A DNA stretch of 64,000 nucleotides from the NCBI RefSeq assembly GCF_029714945.1, contig NZ_CP121634.1:3803001-3867000 (forward strand), given 5' to 3'. Position 1 is the first letter of the stretch; every line of letters begins with the position of its first letter. Below are positions 1 through 16,229 of the stretch, piece after piece. The DNA comes from Bradyrhizobium sp. CIAT3101 (lineage in GTDB: Bacteria; Pseudomonadota; Alphaproteobacteria; Rhizobiales; Xanthobacteraceae). The notes below the pieces were generated by a model, which saw nothing but the letters and a program-made list of their open reading frames with translations, was not told the DNA's origin and made no database searches. The position numbers were made by a program, and so were the translations under genes.

Positions 1-520
1 CGCTTTCGGCAAGATCGACGTGCTGGTCTGCAACGCCGCATCGAACCCGTATTACGGCCCGCTCGCCGGCATCTCCGACGATCAGTTCCGTAAAATTCTC
101 GACAACAACATCGTCGCCAACAACTGGCTGATCTCGATGGTGGTGCCGCAGATGATCGAGCGCAAGGACGGCTCGGTGATCATCGTCTCCTCGATCGGCG
201 GCCTCAAGGGCTCGACCATTCTCGGCGCCTACGCGATCTCCAAGGCGGCCGACATGCAGCTCGCGCGCAATCTCGCTTGCGAATACGGCAAGCACAACAT
301 CCGCGTGAATTGCATCGCGCCCGGCCTGATCAAGACCGATTTTGCCAAGGCGCTGTGGGACAATCCGGAGAATTTGAAGGCCTCGACCGCGCGCTCGCCG
401 CTCTTGCGTATCGGCATTCCCGACGAGATCGCGGGTGCCGCGGTGTTCCTGGGATCAGCGGCCGGCGACTTCATGACCGGCCAGACCATGGTGATCGACG
501 GCGGCGCGACGATTAGTTGA
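1..520 (+). CDS. SDR family oxidoreductase, 5' end cut by window
   Basis: The frame is open from base 2, so the gene begins upstream of the window. About 172 residues of a short-chain dehydrogenase/reductase are visible: the NAAS segment after strand 4, the catalytic VSS serine region, the YAISK catalytic Tyr/Lys motif, the N-R-V-N-C-I-A-P-G segment and the C-terminal D-G-G-A. These are classical SDR features. The N-terminal TGxxxGxG cofactor motif lies outside the window, so the choice of NAD or NADP cannot be judged and the substrate is unknown. Confidence 0.9.
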   Translation, partial: AFGKIDVLVCNAASNPYYGPLAGISDDQFRKILDNNIVANNWLISMVVPQMIERKDGSVIIVSSIGGLKGSTILGAYAISKAADMQLARNLACEYGKHNIRVNCIAPGLIKTDFAKALWDNPENLKASTARSPLLRIGIPDEIAGAAVFLGSAAGDFMTGQTMVIDGGATIS

Positions 521-554
521 GGTTTGCGGAGAAGGGCACCTACGCTCACTCCAG

Positions 555-666
555 CATCAGCGTCATCGTCCGCGAAAGCGGGCGATCCAGTACTCCGCGG
601 CCGAAGTGGTGCGAACAAACTGCCGCTACGGAGTACTGGATGCCCCGGTCAAGCCGGGGCATGACG
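555..666. repeat. Intergenic palindromic repeat, family B
   Basis: A GC-rich element with imperfect inverted ends: GCGAAAGCGGGCGATCCAGT near the left end and TACTGGATGCCCCGGTCAAG near the right, the latter continuing to GCCGGGGCATGAC. The right half recurs almost exactly at 53531-53565. It lies between the SDR stop and the 3' end of the minus-strand hydrolase, where it could act as a bidirectional RNA hairpin. The repeat is seen directly; the hairpin role is inferred. Confidence 0.75.
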
Positions 667-715
667 GTGAGTGTGTGGATGCGGCCTCGCGGCTCGCGCG
701 ACTAAGCGAACGCCC

Positions 716-1948
716 TCACTCCACCGCCGCGTAAACCAGATCCCGCACCAGCGTGCGTGTGAAGTCACGTTGTCCCGGTCCCTGGGTCATGAACACCGTG
801 AACAGATCCTCCTTCGGATCGATCCAGAAGAACGTGCCGGCAATGCCGCTCCAGAAATAGTTGCCGACGCTGCCGGGGAAGGGCGCGATGCCGGCGTCGC
901 GGCGGACGGCGAAGCCGAGACCGAAACCGTGGCCGGGCGAAAGAAGCGTGCCGTTGGTCACGACGTGCGGCCCGAGGTGATCGGACGCCATCAGCTCCAG
1001 CGTCTTGCGGCCGATGATCCTGTTGCCGTCGAGGGTGCCGCCATTGCGCAGCATCAGCGCGAAGCGGGCGTAGTCCGTCGTGGTGGAGACCAGGCCGCCG
1101 CCGCCGGATTCCATCACCGGCTGCTCGAGCATGTTGAACAGCGCGACCTTGTCACCGGTCCAGGGATCGGCTTCGAATGGCTGCGCGAGCCGGCCGGCGT
1201 TGGCCTCTGAGGTCGAGAAGCCGGTCTCGGTCATCTGCAACGGCGCGAGGATGCGCTCGGTGAGATAGGTGCCGAGCGACTTGCCGCTGACGACCTCGAT
1301 GATGCGGCCGAGGATGTCGGTGGAACGGCTGTAGTTGAACTCGTCGCCGGGGTGGCAGACCAGCGGGAAGCTCGCCACCAGCGCGGCGTGCTCGGCATTG
1401 GTGATCTTGCGGCTGCGGACGCGGGACTCCTGGTAGAGCTTGTGCACCGGGCCGTCGCCCTGGTGCTCGTAGGTGAGACCCGAGGTGTGGCGGAGCAGGT
1501 CCTGCACCGTCATCGGCCGCCTCGGTGGAACCAGTTCCAGCTTGCCACCGCTGACGACGCCGACCTTCTGGTCCGCGAACTCCGGGATGAATTTTGCGAC
1601 GGGATCGCCGAGCAGGAGGTAGCCGTCCTCGACCAGCGCCATGATGCCGACCGAGACGATCGGCTTGGTCATCGAGAAGATCCGGAAGATCGAATCAAGC
1701 GCCATCGCCGGGCCCGCCGGACTCTGCTTGCCGAGCGCCTCGAACCAACCGACCTGGCCGCCCCTCGCCACCAGCACGGTCACGCCGGGAACGGTTCCCT
1801 TGTCGATCTCGCGCTTGAACGCGTCCGACATCGCCTGGAGGCGGGGCCGCGACAGGCCCAGCGTTTCCGGCTTGGCCTCGGGGAGAGACGGGGTTTTTGG
1901 CGTTGTCGAGGGGCGGGCGGCGGCGGCTGTCGACGCTAAGGTAGTCAT
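716..1948 (-). CDS. Serine hydrolase, class C beta-lactamase family
   Basis: This 410-residue protein has the beta-lactamase/transpeptidase-like fold of family VIII esterases and class C-like hydrolases. The S-x-x-K nucleophile motif SMTK is at residues 92-95. A YSR motif near 206-208 stands where the family has Y-x-N, and a Gly-rich segment SPGHGFGLGF lies in the C-terminal part. No convincing signal peptide is seen, so the protein is probably cytoplasmic. Relatives act as esterases, D-amino-acid peptidases or lactamase-like enzymes, and the substrate cannot be read from sequence. It is transcribed away from the tRNA-Trp region. Confidence 0.9.
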   Translation of the reverse strand: MTTLASTAAAARPSTTPKTPSLPEAKPETLGLSRPRLQAMSDAFKREIDKGTVPGVTVLVARGGQVGWFEALGKQSPAGPAMALDSIFRIFSMTKPIVSVGIMALVEDGYLLLGDPVAKFIPEFADQKVGVVSGGKLELVPPRRPMTVQDLLRHTSGLTYEHQGDGPVHKLYQESRVRSRKITNAEHAALVASFPLVCHPGDEFNYSRSTDILGRIIEVVSGKSLGTYLTERILAPLQMTETGFSTSEANAGRLAQPFEADPWTGDKVALFNMLEQPVMESGGGGLVSTTTDYARFALMLRNGGTLDGNRIIGRKTLELMASDHLGPHVVTNGTLLSPGHGFGLGFAVRRDAGIAPFPGSVGNYFWSGIAGTFFWIDPKEDLFTVFMTQGPGQRDFTRTLVRDLVYAAVE

Positions 1949-2113
1949 GGGGACTCCCGGTTGTTCTTGATTGTCGGGACCGGAGAGTGGCCCAGAAGCC
2001 GTTGCACAAACAAGCGAAGCCAGCGCGCTTCACCCTTGCAATCCGTCCTTGCAATCCGGCCGTCCCCTGTGCTTGAAAGCGCCCCTGATCCACGTGGCGA
2101 CGCGAGGGTCCAC

Positions 2114-2189
2114 AGGAGTGTAGCTCAATTGGTAGAGCACCGGTCTCCAAAACCGGGGGTCGCAGGTTCGAGCCCTGCCACTCCTGCCA
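2114..2189 (+). tRNA. tRNA-Trp (anticodon CCA)
   Basis: The cloverleaf can be drawn by eye. The acceptor stem AGGAGTG pairs with CACTCCT at 2179-2185, the anticodon stem CCGGT/ACCGG holds the loop CTCCAAA, and the T-loop is GTTCGAGCC. The discriminator G is followed by an encoded CCA at 2187-2189. The anticodon at 2147-2149 is CCA, giving tryptophan. tRNA-Trp just before secE-nusG is a common bacterial arrangement. Confidence 0.97.
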
Positions 2190-2517
2190 GCTAATCCCAG
2201 ACAATCCGGATTGAAGGCAGGACGGCGCCGGGCTGAATAGCTCGGGCGCTGGGTCATGCGGGGCTCATAAGCCCTTGATCCGCATCACGTCCGTCAGCCG
2301 GGCCGGTGTGGATTCCAGCCCGCCCGCACCTTGACCTTTGGCCCCATCCGCAGTAGATACCCGGCACTCGCAGCCGGCCCGTTAGACGCGGATCTCCGGC
2401 GCGGCTTTGAAATCCCCCGAACAATCGAGCCCGGTTTTCCGGCTCATCCTTCGAGACAGAGGGCTGGGCCACAGGCGGCTGTTCGGATCCCTGAAATTCT
2501 TAATGGCGTCTCAAACG
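2190..2517 (+). other. Gap between tRNA-Trp and secE
   Basis: No convincing gene is seen in these 328 bases. They hold the secE-nusG promoter at 2331-2359 and about 160 bases of leader before secE. An in-frame ATG at 2503 could extend SecE by five residues. Confidence 0.6.
2331..2359 (+). promoter_or_regulatory. Probable sigma-70 promoter of secE-nusG
   Basis: TTGACC at 2331-2336 and TAGATA at 2354-2359 are separated by exactly 17 bases, close to the vegetative consensus. The site lies between the tRNA and secE on the coding strand. It is a sequence match only. Confidence 0.6.
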
Positions 2518-2709
2518 ATGGCAGTCAGCCCGTTCAAGTTCTTGCAGGAAGTGCGCTCGGAGACCGCCAAGGTCACCTGGCCCACCCGTCGTGAGACCAC
2601 GATCACCACCATCATGGTGTTCGTGATGGTCGCCGTGGCCTCGATCTTCTTCTTCGCCGCCGACCAGATCATCCGTTACCTCATCACCTTCCTTTTGGGC
2701 ATTCACTGA
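2518..2709 (+). CDS. secE: Preprotein translocase subunit SecE
   Basis: A 63-residue SecE of the short single-membrane-span type. It has an amphipathic N-terminal helix with the conserved EVRSETAKVTWPTRRET segment, followed by one hydrophobic helix at about residues 29-60. SecE clamps SecY in the SecYEG inner-membrane channel; secY is at 36271. The start at 2518 gives the usual Bradyrhizobium-like MAVSPFKF beginning, though an ATG at 2503 is possible and neither has a strong Shine-Dalgarno site. The stop overlaps the nusG start by one base, indicating translational coupling. Confidence 0.92.
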   Translation: MAVSPFKFLQEVRSETAKVTWPTRRETTITTIMVFVMVAVASIFFFAADQIIRYLITFLLGIH

Positions 2710-3266
2710 TGGCAACAGCCGCCGCAACCCAATCGTCCGACAAGCGCTGGTACATCGTCCACGCCTATTCGAACTTCGAGAAGAAGGTCGCCGAATCGAT
2801 CCGCGAGCAGGCCAAGCAGCGCGGGCTCGAAGAGCTGTTCGAGCTGGTGCTGGTTCCGACCGAGAAGGTCACGGAAGTGCGCCGCGGCCGCAAGATCGAC
2901 GCCGAGCGCAAGTTCTTCCCGGGCTACGTGCTGGTTAAGATGAAGCTGACCGACGAGGCGTTTCATCTGATCAAGAACACGCCGAAGGTCACGGGCTTCC
3001 TCGGCGCCGAGAACAAGCCGATGCCGATCTCGGAGAACGAAGCCATGCGCATCCTGCACCAGGTGCAGGAGGGTGTGGAACGGCCGAAGGCGTCGGTGTC
3101 GTTCGAGATCGGCGAGAACGTGCGCGTGGCCGATGGCCCGTTCGCCTCGTTCTCGGGTGTGGTCGAGGAAATCGACGAGGCGCGCTCGCGCGTGAAGGTC
3201 GCGGTGTCGATCTTCGGCCGCGCCACGCCAGTGGAATTGGAATTCGGTCAGGTCGAGAAGGTCTGA
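2709..3266 (+). CDS. nusG: Transcription elongation/antitermination factor NusG
   Basis: This 185-residue protein has the NGN domain at about residues 10-115, including RWYIVHAYSNFE and FFPGYVLV, and a C-terminal KOW domain at about 130-185 with VRVADGPFASFSG. NusG binds RNA polymerase at the clamp and links it to Rho or to the ribosome via S10. The ATG shares its first base with the secE stop. Length and domain order are normal for the family. Confidence 0.97.
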   Translation: MATAAATQSSDKRWYIVHAYSNFEKKVAESIREQAKQRGLEELFELVLVPTEKVTEVRRGRKIDAERKFFPGYVLVKMKLTDEAFHLIKNTPKVTGFLGAENKPMPISENEAMRILHQVQEGVERPKASVSFEIGENVRVADGPFASFSGVVEEIDEARSRVKVAVSIFGRATPVELEFGQVEKV

Positions 3267-3399
3267 TCGGGTAAGGCGCGAGGTCGAAAGGCTTCGCGCA
3301 AGCAGAGGCCGTGGGAGGGAGAGGGCGGTTGCCAGCCGCATCCGACCCAGACCACGAACCTGAAACCGCCGGTCCAGGCCGGCACAACAGGAGTGATAC

Positions 3400-3828
3400 A
3401 TGGCAAAGAAAGTGACCGGATACCTGAAGCTTCAGGTCCCGGCCGGTGCGGCGAATCCCTCGCCCCCGATCGGTCCCGCGCTCGGTCAGCGCGGTCTCAA
3501 CATCATGGAGTTCTGCAAGGCGTTCAACGCCCAGACCCAGAAGGAAGAGAAGAACACCCCGATCCCGGTGATCATCACCATCTATGCGGACCGTTCCTTC
3601 ACCTTCGAGATGAAGACGCCGCCGATGTCCTTCTTCCTCAAGCAGGCTGCCAAGATCCAGTCCGGCTCGAAGGCGCCGGGCCGCGACAAGGCCGGCAAGG
3701 TGACCAAGGCGCAGGTGCGCGAGATCGCCGAGAAGAAGATGAAGGATCTCAATTGCGACACCATCGAATCGGCCATGAAGATGGTCGAGGGCTCTGCCCG
3801 TTCGATGGGTCTGGAAGTGGCGGGGTAA
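3400..3828 (+). CDS. rplK: 50S ribosomal protein L11
   Basis: L11 of 142 residues. The proline-rich N-terminal domain carries [12 protein letters not shown], and the C-terminal domain binds the GTPase-centre region of 23S rRNA, where thiostrepton acts. A Shine-Dalgarno GGAG lies about 9 bases before the ATG. The 133-base leader from nusG has no obvious terminator, so rplK-rplA is probably co-transcribed with secE-nusG. Confidence 0.97.
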   Translation: MAKKVTGYLKLQVPAGAANPSPPIGPALGQRGLNIMEFCKAFNAQTQKEEKNTPIPVIITIYADRSFTFEMKTPPMSFFLKQAAKIQSGSKAPGRDKAGKVTKAQVREIAEKKMKDLNCDTIESAMKMVEGSARSMGLEVAG

Positions 3829-3834
3829 GCGGCT

Positions 3835-4527
3835 ATGGCAATCGGAAAGCGTTTGAACAAAGCCCGCGAAGGTGTTGACCGCGAAAAGCTTTACCCGCTC
3901 GCGGACGCCATCAAGATGGTCAAGGAACGCGCGAAGGCGAAGTTCGACGAGACCATCGAGGTCGCGATCAATCTCGGTGTCGATCCGCGTCACGCCGATC
4001 AGATGGTCCGCGGCGTCGTGACCCTGCCGAACGGCACTGGCCGTACGCTCCGCGTCGGCGTGTTCGCCCGTGGCGCCAAGGCTGACGAAGCCAAGGCCGC
4101 AGGTGCCGACGTCGTCGGCGCCGAAGACCTGGTCGAGAAGGTGCAGAACGGCGCGATCGATTTCGATCGTTGTATTGCGACCCCCGACATGATGCCGCTG
4201 GTCGGTCGTCTCGGTAAGGTGCTTGGCCCGCGCGGCCTGATGCCGAACCCGAAGATCGGCACCGTGACCATGGACGTCACCGGTGCGGTGAAGGGTGCCA
4301 AGGGCGGCTCGGTCGAGTTCCGCGTCGAGAAGGCCGGCATTCTGCAGGCCGGCGTCGGCAAGGCCTCGTTCTCCGAGGAGAAGCTGGTCGAGAACATCAA
4401 GGCGCTGGCCGATGCTGTCTCGAAGGCGAAGCCGGCTGGTTCCAAGGGCACCTACATCCAGCGCGTTGCGGTGTCCTCGACGATGGGCCCGGGCGTGAAG
4501 GTCGAGCCGGGCACGATCCTCGGCTAA
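3835..4527 (+). CDS. rplA: 50S ribosomal protein L1
   Basis: L1 of 230 residues, with [12 protein letters not shown] near the N-terminus and the conserved [18 protein letters not shown] segment in the middle. L1 forms the mobile stalk at the E-site and in many bacteria represses its own rplKA mRNA. It starts six bases after the rplK stop, so the two are coupled. The operon ends at the hairpin at 4567-4600. Confidence 0.97.
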   Translation: MAIGKRLNKAREGVDREKLYPLADAIKMVKERAKAKFDETIEVAINLGVDPRHADQMVRGVVTLPNGTGRTLRVGVFARGAKADEAKAAGADVVGAEDLVEKVQNGAIDFDRCIATPDMMPLVGRLGKVLGPRGLMPNPKIGTVTMDVTGAVKGAKGGSVEFRVEKAGILQAGVGKASFSEEKLVENIKALADAVSKAKPAGSKGTYIQRVAVSSTMGPGVKVEPGTILG

Positions 4528-4566
4528 GGCTTGCCTCGGCTGAGGTTTGGAAATTGCATGAGGCGA

Positions 4567-4600
4567 GGGGCGGAATCGGGCGACCGATTCCGCCCCTTTC
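4567..4600 (+). terminator. Rho-independent terminator after rplA
   Basis: GGGGCGGAATCG at 4567-4578 pairs perfectly with CGATTCCGCCCC at 4585-4596. An extra G-C pair closes a GCGA tetraloop, and TTTCCATTTTC follows. This is a strong stem with a modest U tract, ending the secE-nusG-rplKA unit. Confidence 0.85.
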
Positions 4601-4633
4601 CATTTTCGACGGCACTCACCGGAAACAAGAACA

Positions 4634-5587
4634 ATGGCTGACAAGGTCCTGATCTATTCGCGCTTTCCCAAGACGATGATGGCGCGCTTCGCCGAGCGGT
4701 TCGAGCTGCTCGACACCGGCGGCAAGAAGGCCACGGAGGTGTTCTCGGCGGAAGAACTCGGCGGCATCCGTGCGATGCTGACGGCCGGCGGCTCGCCGCT
4801 CGGCGCCGAGGCGATGGACCTGTTTCCGAAGCTCGGCGCGATCGTCTGCTACGGCACCGGCTATGACGGCGTCGACCTGAAGGCGGCAGCCAGCCGCAAC
4901 ATCGCGGTCGGCCACAGCCCCGGCGCCAATGCCGCCTCGGTCGCCGACATCGCGATGACCCTGATGCTGGCGACGACGCGGCGGATCCTGGTCGCTGACC
5001 AATATGTCCGCAGCGGCGATTGGGCGGCCTCGAAGCAGTCGCCGATGATGCGCCCGCAGGCGGGGATGCCCGGGCGCCGCATCGGCGTCTACGGCATGGG
5101 CGAGATCGGGCGCAAGATCGCCGCGCGCTGCGCCGCCTTTGAGAGCGAGGTCGGCTATTTCAGCCGCAGCAAATACGATCTGCCCTATCAATATTTCCCG
5201 ACTCTGGAAGCACTCGCCGATTGGTGCAGCGTGCTGATGATCGCGGTGCGGGCGGGGGCTGAGACCCAGCACGTCGTCAACGCCGATATCCTGGGGCGCC
5301 TCGGTGCCGACGGCTACGTCGTCAACATTTCCCGCGGCTCGGTCATCGACCAGGAGGCCCTGGTCGCAGCGCTCTCCGACAAGACCATCGCCGGCGCCGG
5401 CCTCGATGTCTTCGAGAAGGAACCTCATGCCCCCGACGCCCTGACCGCGCTCCCCAACGTGGTGTTCGCCCCGCATATCGGCGGCCACACCCTCGAATCG
5501 CACGTCGCCATGCAGAACTGCGTGCTGGCCAATCTCAGCGCATTTTTCGAGGGCAAGCCGCTGCCCTATGGGGTCAAATCGGCCTGA
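4634..5587 (+). CDS. NAD-dependent D-2-hydroxyacid dehydrogenase
   Basis: This 317-residue protein has the D-isomer-specific 2-hydroxyacid dehydrogenase fold. The catalytic-domain N-terminal part is followed by a Rossmann domain with GVYGMGEIGRKIA (G-x-G-x-x-G) at about residues 153-165. VNISRGSVIDQEALVAAL carries the catalytic Arg, a conserved Glu lies near EKEPH, and FAPHIGGHT holds the catalytic His. Relatives include glyoxylate/hydroxypyruvate reductases and SerA-like enzymes, and the exact substrate is unclear. It follows the rplA terminator and precedes the rplJ leader, so it is probably an independent gene between ribosomal operons. Confidence 0.9.
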   Translation: MADKVLIYSRFPKTMMARFAERFELLDTGGKKATEVFSAEELGGIRAMLTAGGSPLGAEAMDLFPKLGAIVCYGTGYDGVDLKAAASRNIAVGHSPGANAASVADIAMTLMLATTRRILVADQYVRSGDWAASKQSPMMRPQAGMPGRRIGVYGMGEIGRKIAARCAAFESEVGYFSRSKYDLPYQYFPTLEALADWCSVLMIAVRAGAETQHVVNADILGRLGADGYVVNISRGSVIDQEALVAALSDKTIAGAGLDVFEKEPHAPDALTALPNVVFAPHIGGHTLESHVAMQNCVLANLSAFFEGKPLPYGVKSA

Positions 5588-6168
5588 ATCGGCCCTTGTC
5601 AGGCCGCCTCAGGCCCGGCCGGCAACGGATTGGAACTGGTGTGAATTTTGCTCTTGGCAAGCCGGCAGAGAGCGGTTAAAGAACCGCTTCCGGACGTGCC
5701 GGCCTTGGCTGGCGCGTTCGTGCACGCATTCCGAAAACCCGACACGCAGGAGATCATTCCTTTTCAGGACGTCCGCAAGGATTTGCCCGAAAAGGAAGGA
5801 AAATCCATCGGCCGGTGGGGGTGCGGGCAGAGGTCAGGCGGTTCGCCGGCTGGCCTTGTCCTGTCCAAGACTGCAGGCGCCCGCGGGAAATTTCGATTTC
5901 TCAACGGCTTAATCGCATGGCCTGCATAGACGGGTGAAGACCGGATTTCACTTCGCTTCCCACTTTAGGGTGGTCGCGGAAGGAGTTTGGTTCGGACCTC
6001 GACACGCCGTGGGCTCCAGCGAGCTCCCGGAGGGCAGGCTTTGAATTGTCGTCTCGCCCGGCGCGTGTCCGATGGGTTTCGGCCCAGAGGTTCAGGTTTT
6101 GGGTGGGACGATGGGTGCAACCCGGCGGTCCCGCTTTCGCGATGACCGCCAACCGGAAAGAGCTTGCT
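5588..6168 (+). other. Long leader/intergenic region before rplJ
   Basis: 581 bases without a convincing gene. Short open frames here have no family signature and no conserved-looking start. The region holds a possible promoter at 5654-5682, a short hairpin at 5671-5688 (AGCGGTT/AACCGCT) and an extended GC-rich leader. In many bacteria L10-L12 binds such a leader to repress rplJL; that is known for the family and not shown here. Confidence 0.5.
5654..5682 (+). promoter_or_regulatory. Possible promoter for rplJL-rpoBC
   Basis: TTGGCA at 5654-5659 and TAAAGA at 5677-5682 have a 17-base spacer. The -10 match is weak and overlaps a small hairpin. It would give a leader of about 480 bases before rplJ. 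Confidence 0.3.
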
Positions 6169-6687
6169 GTGGAACGAGCGGCAAAAAAGGAAGCGGTCGA
6201 ACAGCTCAATGGGGTCTTCAAGACCACGAGCGTCGCGGTCGTTGCTCAATATTCCGGCCTCACCGTCGCCCAGATGCAGAAGCTGCGCCAGCAGATGAAG
6301 CAGGCGGGTGCCTCGGTGAAGGTCTCGAAGAACCGTCTCGCCAAAATTGCTCTTGAAGGCACTGACGTCGTTGCCATCGGCCCCATGCTGAAGGGACCGA
6401 CCGTGATCGCCACTTCGAACGATCCGGTAGCGGCGCCAAAGGTCGCCATCGAATTCGCCAAGGCGAACGAAAAGTTCGTCATCGTCGGCGGCTCGATGGG
6501 GAAGACCGTCCTGAATGTCGACGGCGTGAAGGCGCTTGCCTCGCTGCCGTCGCTTGATGAACTGCGCGGCAAGATCGTCGGCCTGCTTGTGGCCCCGGCG
6601 ACCAAGATCGCTCAGCTCGCCAACGCGCCCGCGGGCAAGCTCGCGCGCGTCATCCAGGCTCATGCCTCAAAGGGCGAAGCGGCCTGA
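6169..6687 (+). CDS. rplJ: 50S ribosomal protein L10
   Basis: L10 of 172 residues, starting with GTG at 6169 ([14 protein letters not shown]). GGAAAGAG lies about 8 bases upstream. A longer in-frame reading from 6046 adds low-complexity residues unlike L10, so it was not used. The N-terminal domain binds 23S rRNA (Q-x-K-L-R-Q-Q and S-K-N-R-L motifs), and the C-terminal helix anchors L12 dimers. rplL follows 54 bases later. Confidence 0.94.
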   Translation: MERAAKKEAVEQLNGVFKTTSVAVVAQYSGLTVAQMQKLRQQMKQAGASVKVSKNRLAKIALEGTDVVAIGPMLKGPTVIATSNDPVAAPKVAIEFAKANEKFVIVGGSMGKTVLNVDGVKALASLPSLDELRGKIVGLLVAPATKIAQLANAPAGKLARVIQAHASKGEAA

Positions 6688-6741
6688 CGCCCTTCGCAAA
6701 ACTCAAACCCGAACCAGACTTACACTCAAGGAAACTGAACA

Positions 6742-7119
6742 ATGGCTGACTTGCAGAAGATCGTTGACGACCTCTCGAGCCTCACCGTGCTCGAAGCTGC
6801 CGAACTCGCGAAGCTCCTCGAAGAGAAGTGGGGCGTTTCGGCTGCCGCGGCCGTCGCCGTGGCCGGCCCGGCTGGTGGTGGCGCTGCCGCCGCTCCGGCG
6901 GAAGAGAAGACCGAGTTCACGGTCGTTCTCGCCAGCGCCGGCGACAAGAAGATCGAGGTCATCAAGGAAGTCCGCGCCATCACCGGCCTGGGCCTGAAGG
7001 AAGCAAAGGACCTCGTCGAGGGCGCGCCGAAGCCCGTCAAGGAAGGCGTGAACAAGGAAGAGGCCGACAAGATCAAGGTCCAGCTCGAGAAGGCTGGCGC
7101 GAAGGTCGAGCTCAAGTAA
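6742..7119 (+). CDS. rplL: 50S ribosomal protein L7/L12
   Basis: L7/L12 of 125 residues. The N-terminal dimerisation helices are followed by an Ala/Gly-rich hinge ([15 protein letters not shown]) and the C-terminal factor-binding domain with [20 protein letters not shown]. It recruits EF-Tu, EF-G and IF2 to the ribosome. The Shine-Dalgarno AAGGAAA precedes the ATG. The very strong codon bias is what one expects for the most abundant ribosomal protein. Confidence 0.97.
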   Translation: MADLQKIVDDLSSLTVLEAAELAKLLEEKWGVSAAAAVAVAGPAGGGAAAAPAEEKTEFTVVLASAGDKKIEVIKEVRAITGLGLKEAKDLVEGAPKPVKEGVNKEEADKIKVQLEKAGAKVELK

Positions 7120-7592
7120 GCAACGCTTACTGGCGGGGTTCCGGGCCATGGCTCGGGACCCTGGTCCATCCTCAAAAGGGTGGGCCGGATGCAAAAGGCG
7201 TGCGACGGATCGTCCCGACGCAGGCCGAACACGAAAATGTGTGGGGATTTGAGGGTATACCCCTCGAATCTCCACTATTGTCGCCCCATATCGGGTCGGC
7301 AGCACGAAAGCGCGGTGGGCAGGGATGCCGGATTTCCCTGTAAGCCGTTGGGAGAGCAGGCTATTTCGGGCTTTTGCAGTCCGTGAAGAAGATCGTTGTG
7401 ACGGGCGGGCGTGCCTATGCGCCCCGCGCGTCGTTTTGCGTTTTGAAGGTCTGAAGAACAGATTCAGGACATGACGGCCTGAAACTGGATTTTCGGTCCC
7501 CCAAAACGGGTTCGAAAAATTCAACCCGGGGAGCGGTGGCAGCCGCGTTCCGGACGGCGCGCCCAGAGCGGGCGACGAAATGAGAGGCCACG
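7120..7592 (+). other. rplL-rpoB intergenic region
   Basis: 473 bases without a gene. The main structure seen is the near-perfect hairpin at 7246-7270. No T-run follows it, so it is more likely a processing or pausing site than a full terminator. In Escherichia coli the equivalent gap holds an attenuator and an RNase III site; that is background knowledge only. Confidence 0.5.
7246..7270 (+). promoter_or_regulatory. Hairpin in the rplL-rpoB gap
   Basis: GATTTGAGGG at 7246-7255 pairs with CCCTCGAATC at 7261-7270, with one G-T wobble, around a TATAC loop. The next bases are TCCACTATTG, so there is no U tract. Possible partial terminator or RNase processing site. Confidence 0.5.
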
Positions 7593-11711
<4,119 letters not shown>

Positions 11712-11722
11712 TACGACCTTTC

Positions 11723-11747
11723 ATGCCCGGCCTTCGCGGCCGGGCAT
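11723..11747 (+). repeat. Hairpin between rpoB and rpoC
   Basis: ATGCCCGGCC at 11723-11732 pairs perfectly with GGCCGGGCAT at 11738-11747 around TTCGC. No T-run follows, so full termination is unlikely. Its core resembles the CCGG-rich ends of intergenic palindromes elsewhere in the window. Confidence 0.6.
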
Positions 11748-11840
11748 TGGCGCCCCTCCCGATGCCTTGAGGGCAGGGCGCCCCGCTTGAGTGATTTTCG
11801 AATTTGCGGCCGGAGGCGACCGGTACGCGAGGAGAAGACG

Positions 11841-16037
<4,197 letters not shown>

Positions 16038-16070
16038 TGGTTCATCCGTAGGAATACCGAGGACAATGAA

Positions 16071-16095
16071 AAGGCCGGCGAAAGCCGGCCTTTTT
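16071..16095 (+). terminator. Rho-independent terminator after rpoC
   Basis: AAGGCCGGC, a GAAA tetraloop, then GCCGGCCTT and further T residues. The stem is perfect, the loop is GNRA and there are five consecutive T. It closes the rplJL-rpoBC operon and separates it from the flavoprotein island. Confidence 0.92.
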
Positions 16096-16229
16096 GCTGC
16101 TTTGATTGCCTGTTGCGATGCAGGATCAACCTTTGTTCATCTTTCCTTCAGGCGCAAAAGCGCTTCTGCTAAGGGAACTTAGACCGGTGGTCCCGTGACG
16201 GGGGCAGGGCCGGAGACCACGGAACTGAC

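Noticed and set aside
2030..2257. A 75-residue minus-strand frame through tRNA-Trp.
   Set aside because: It runs across a clear tRNA and has no family match. The tRNA fold is certain.
5568..5912. A possible 114-residue plus-strand protein in the gap before rplJ.
   Set aside because: It overlaps the dehydrogenase end, is Arg/Pro/Ser-rich without a domain and has no ribosome-binding site. It looks like leader sequence.
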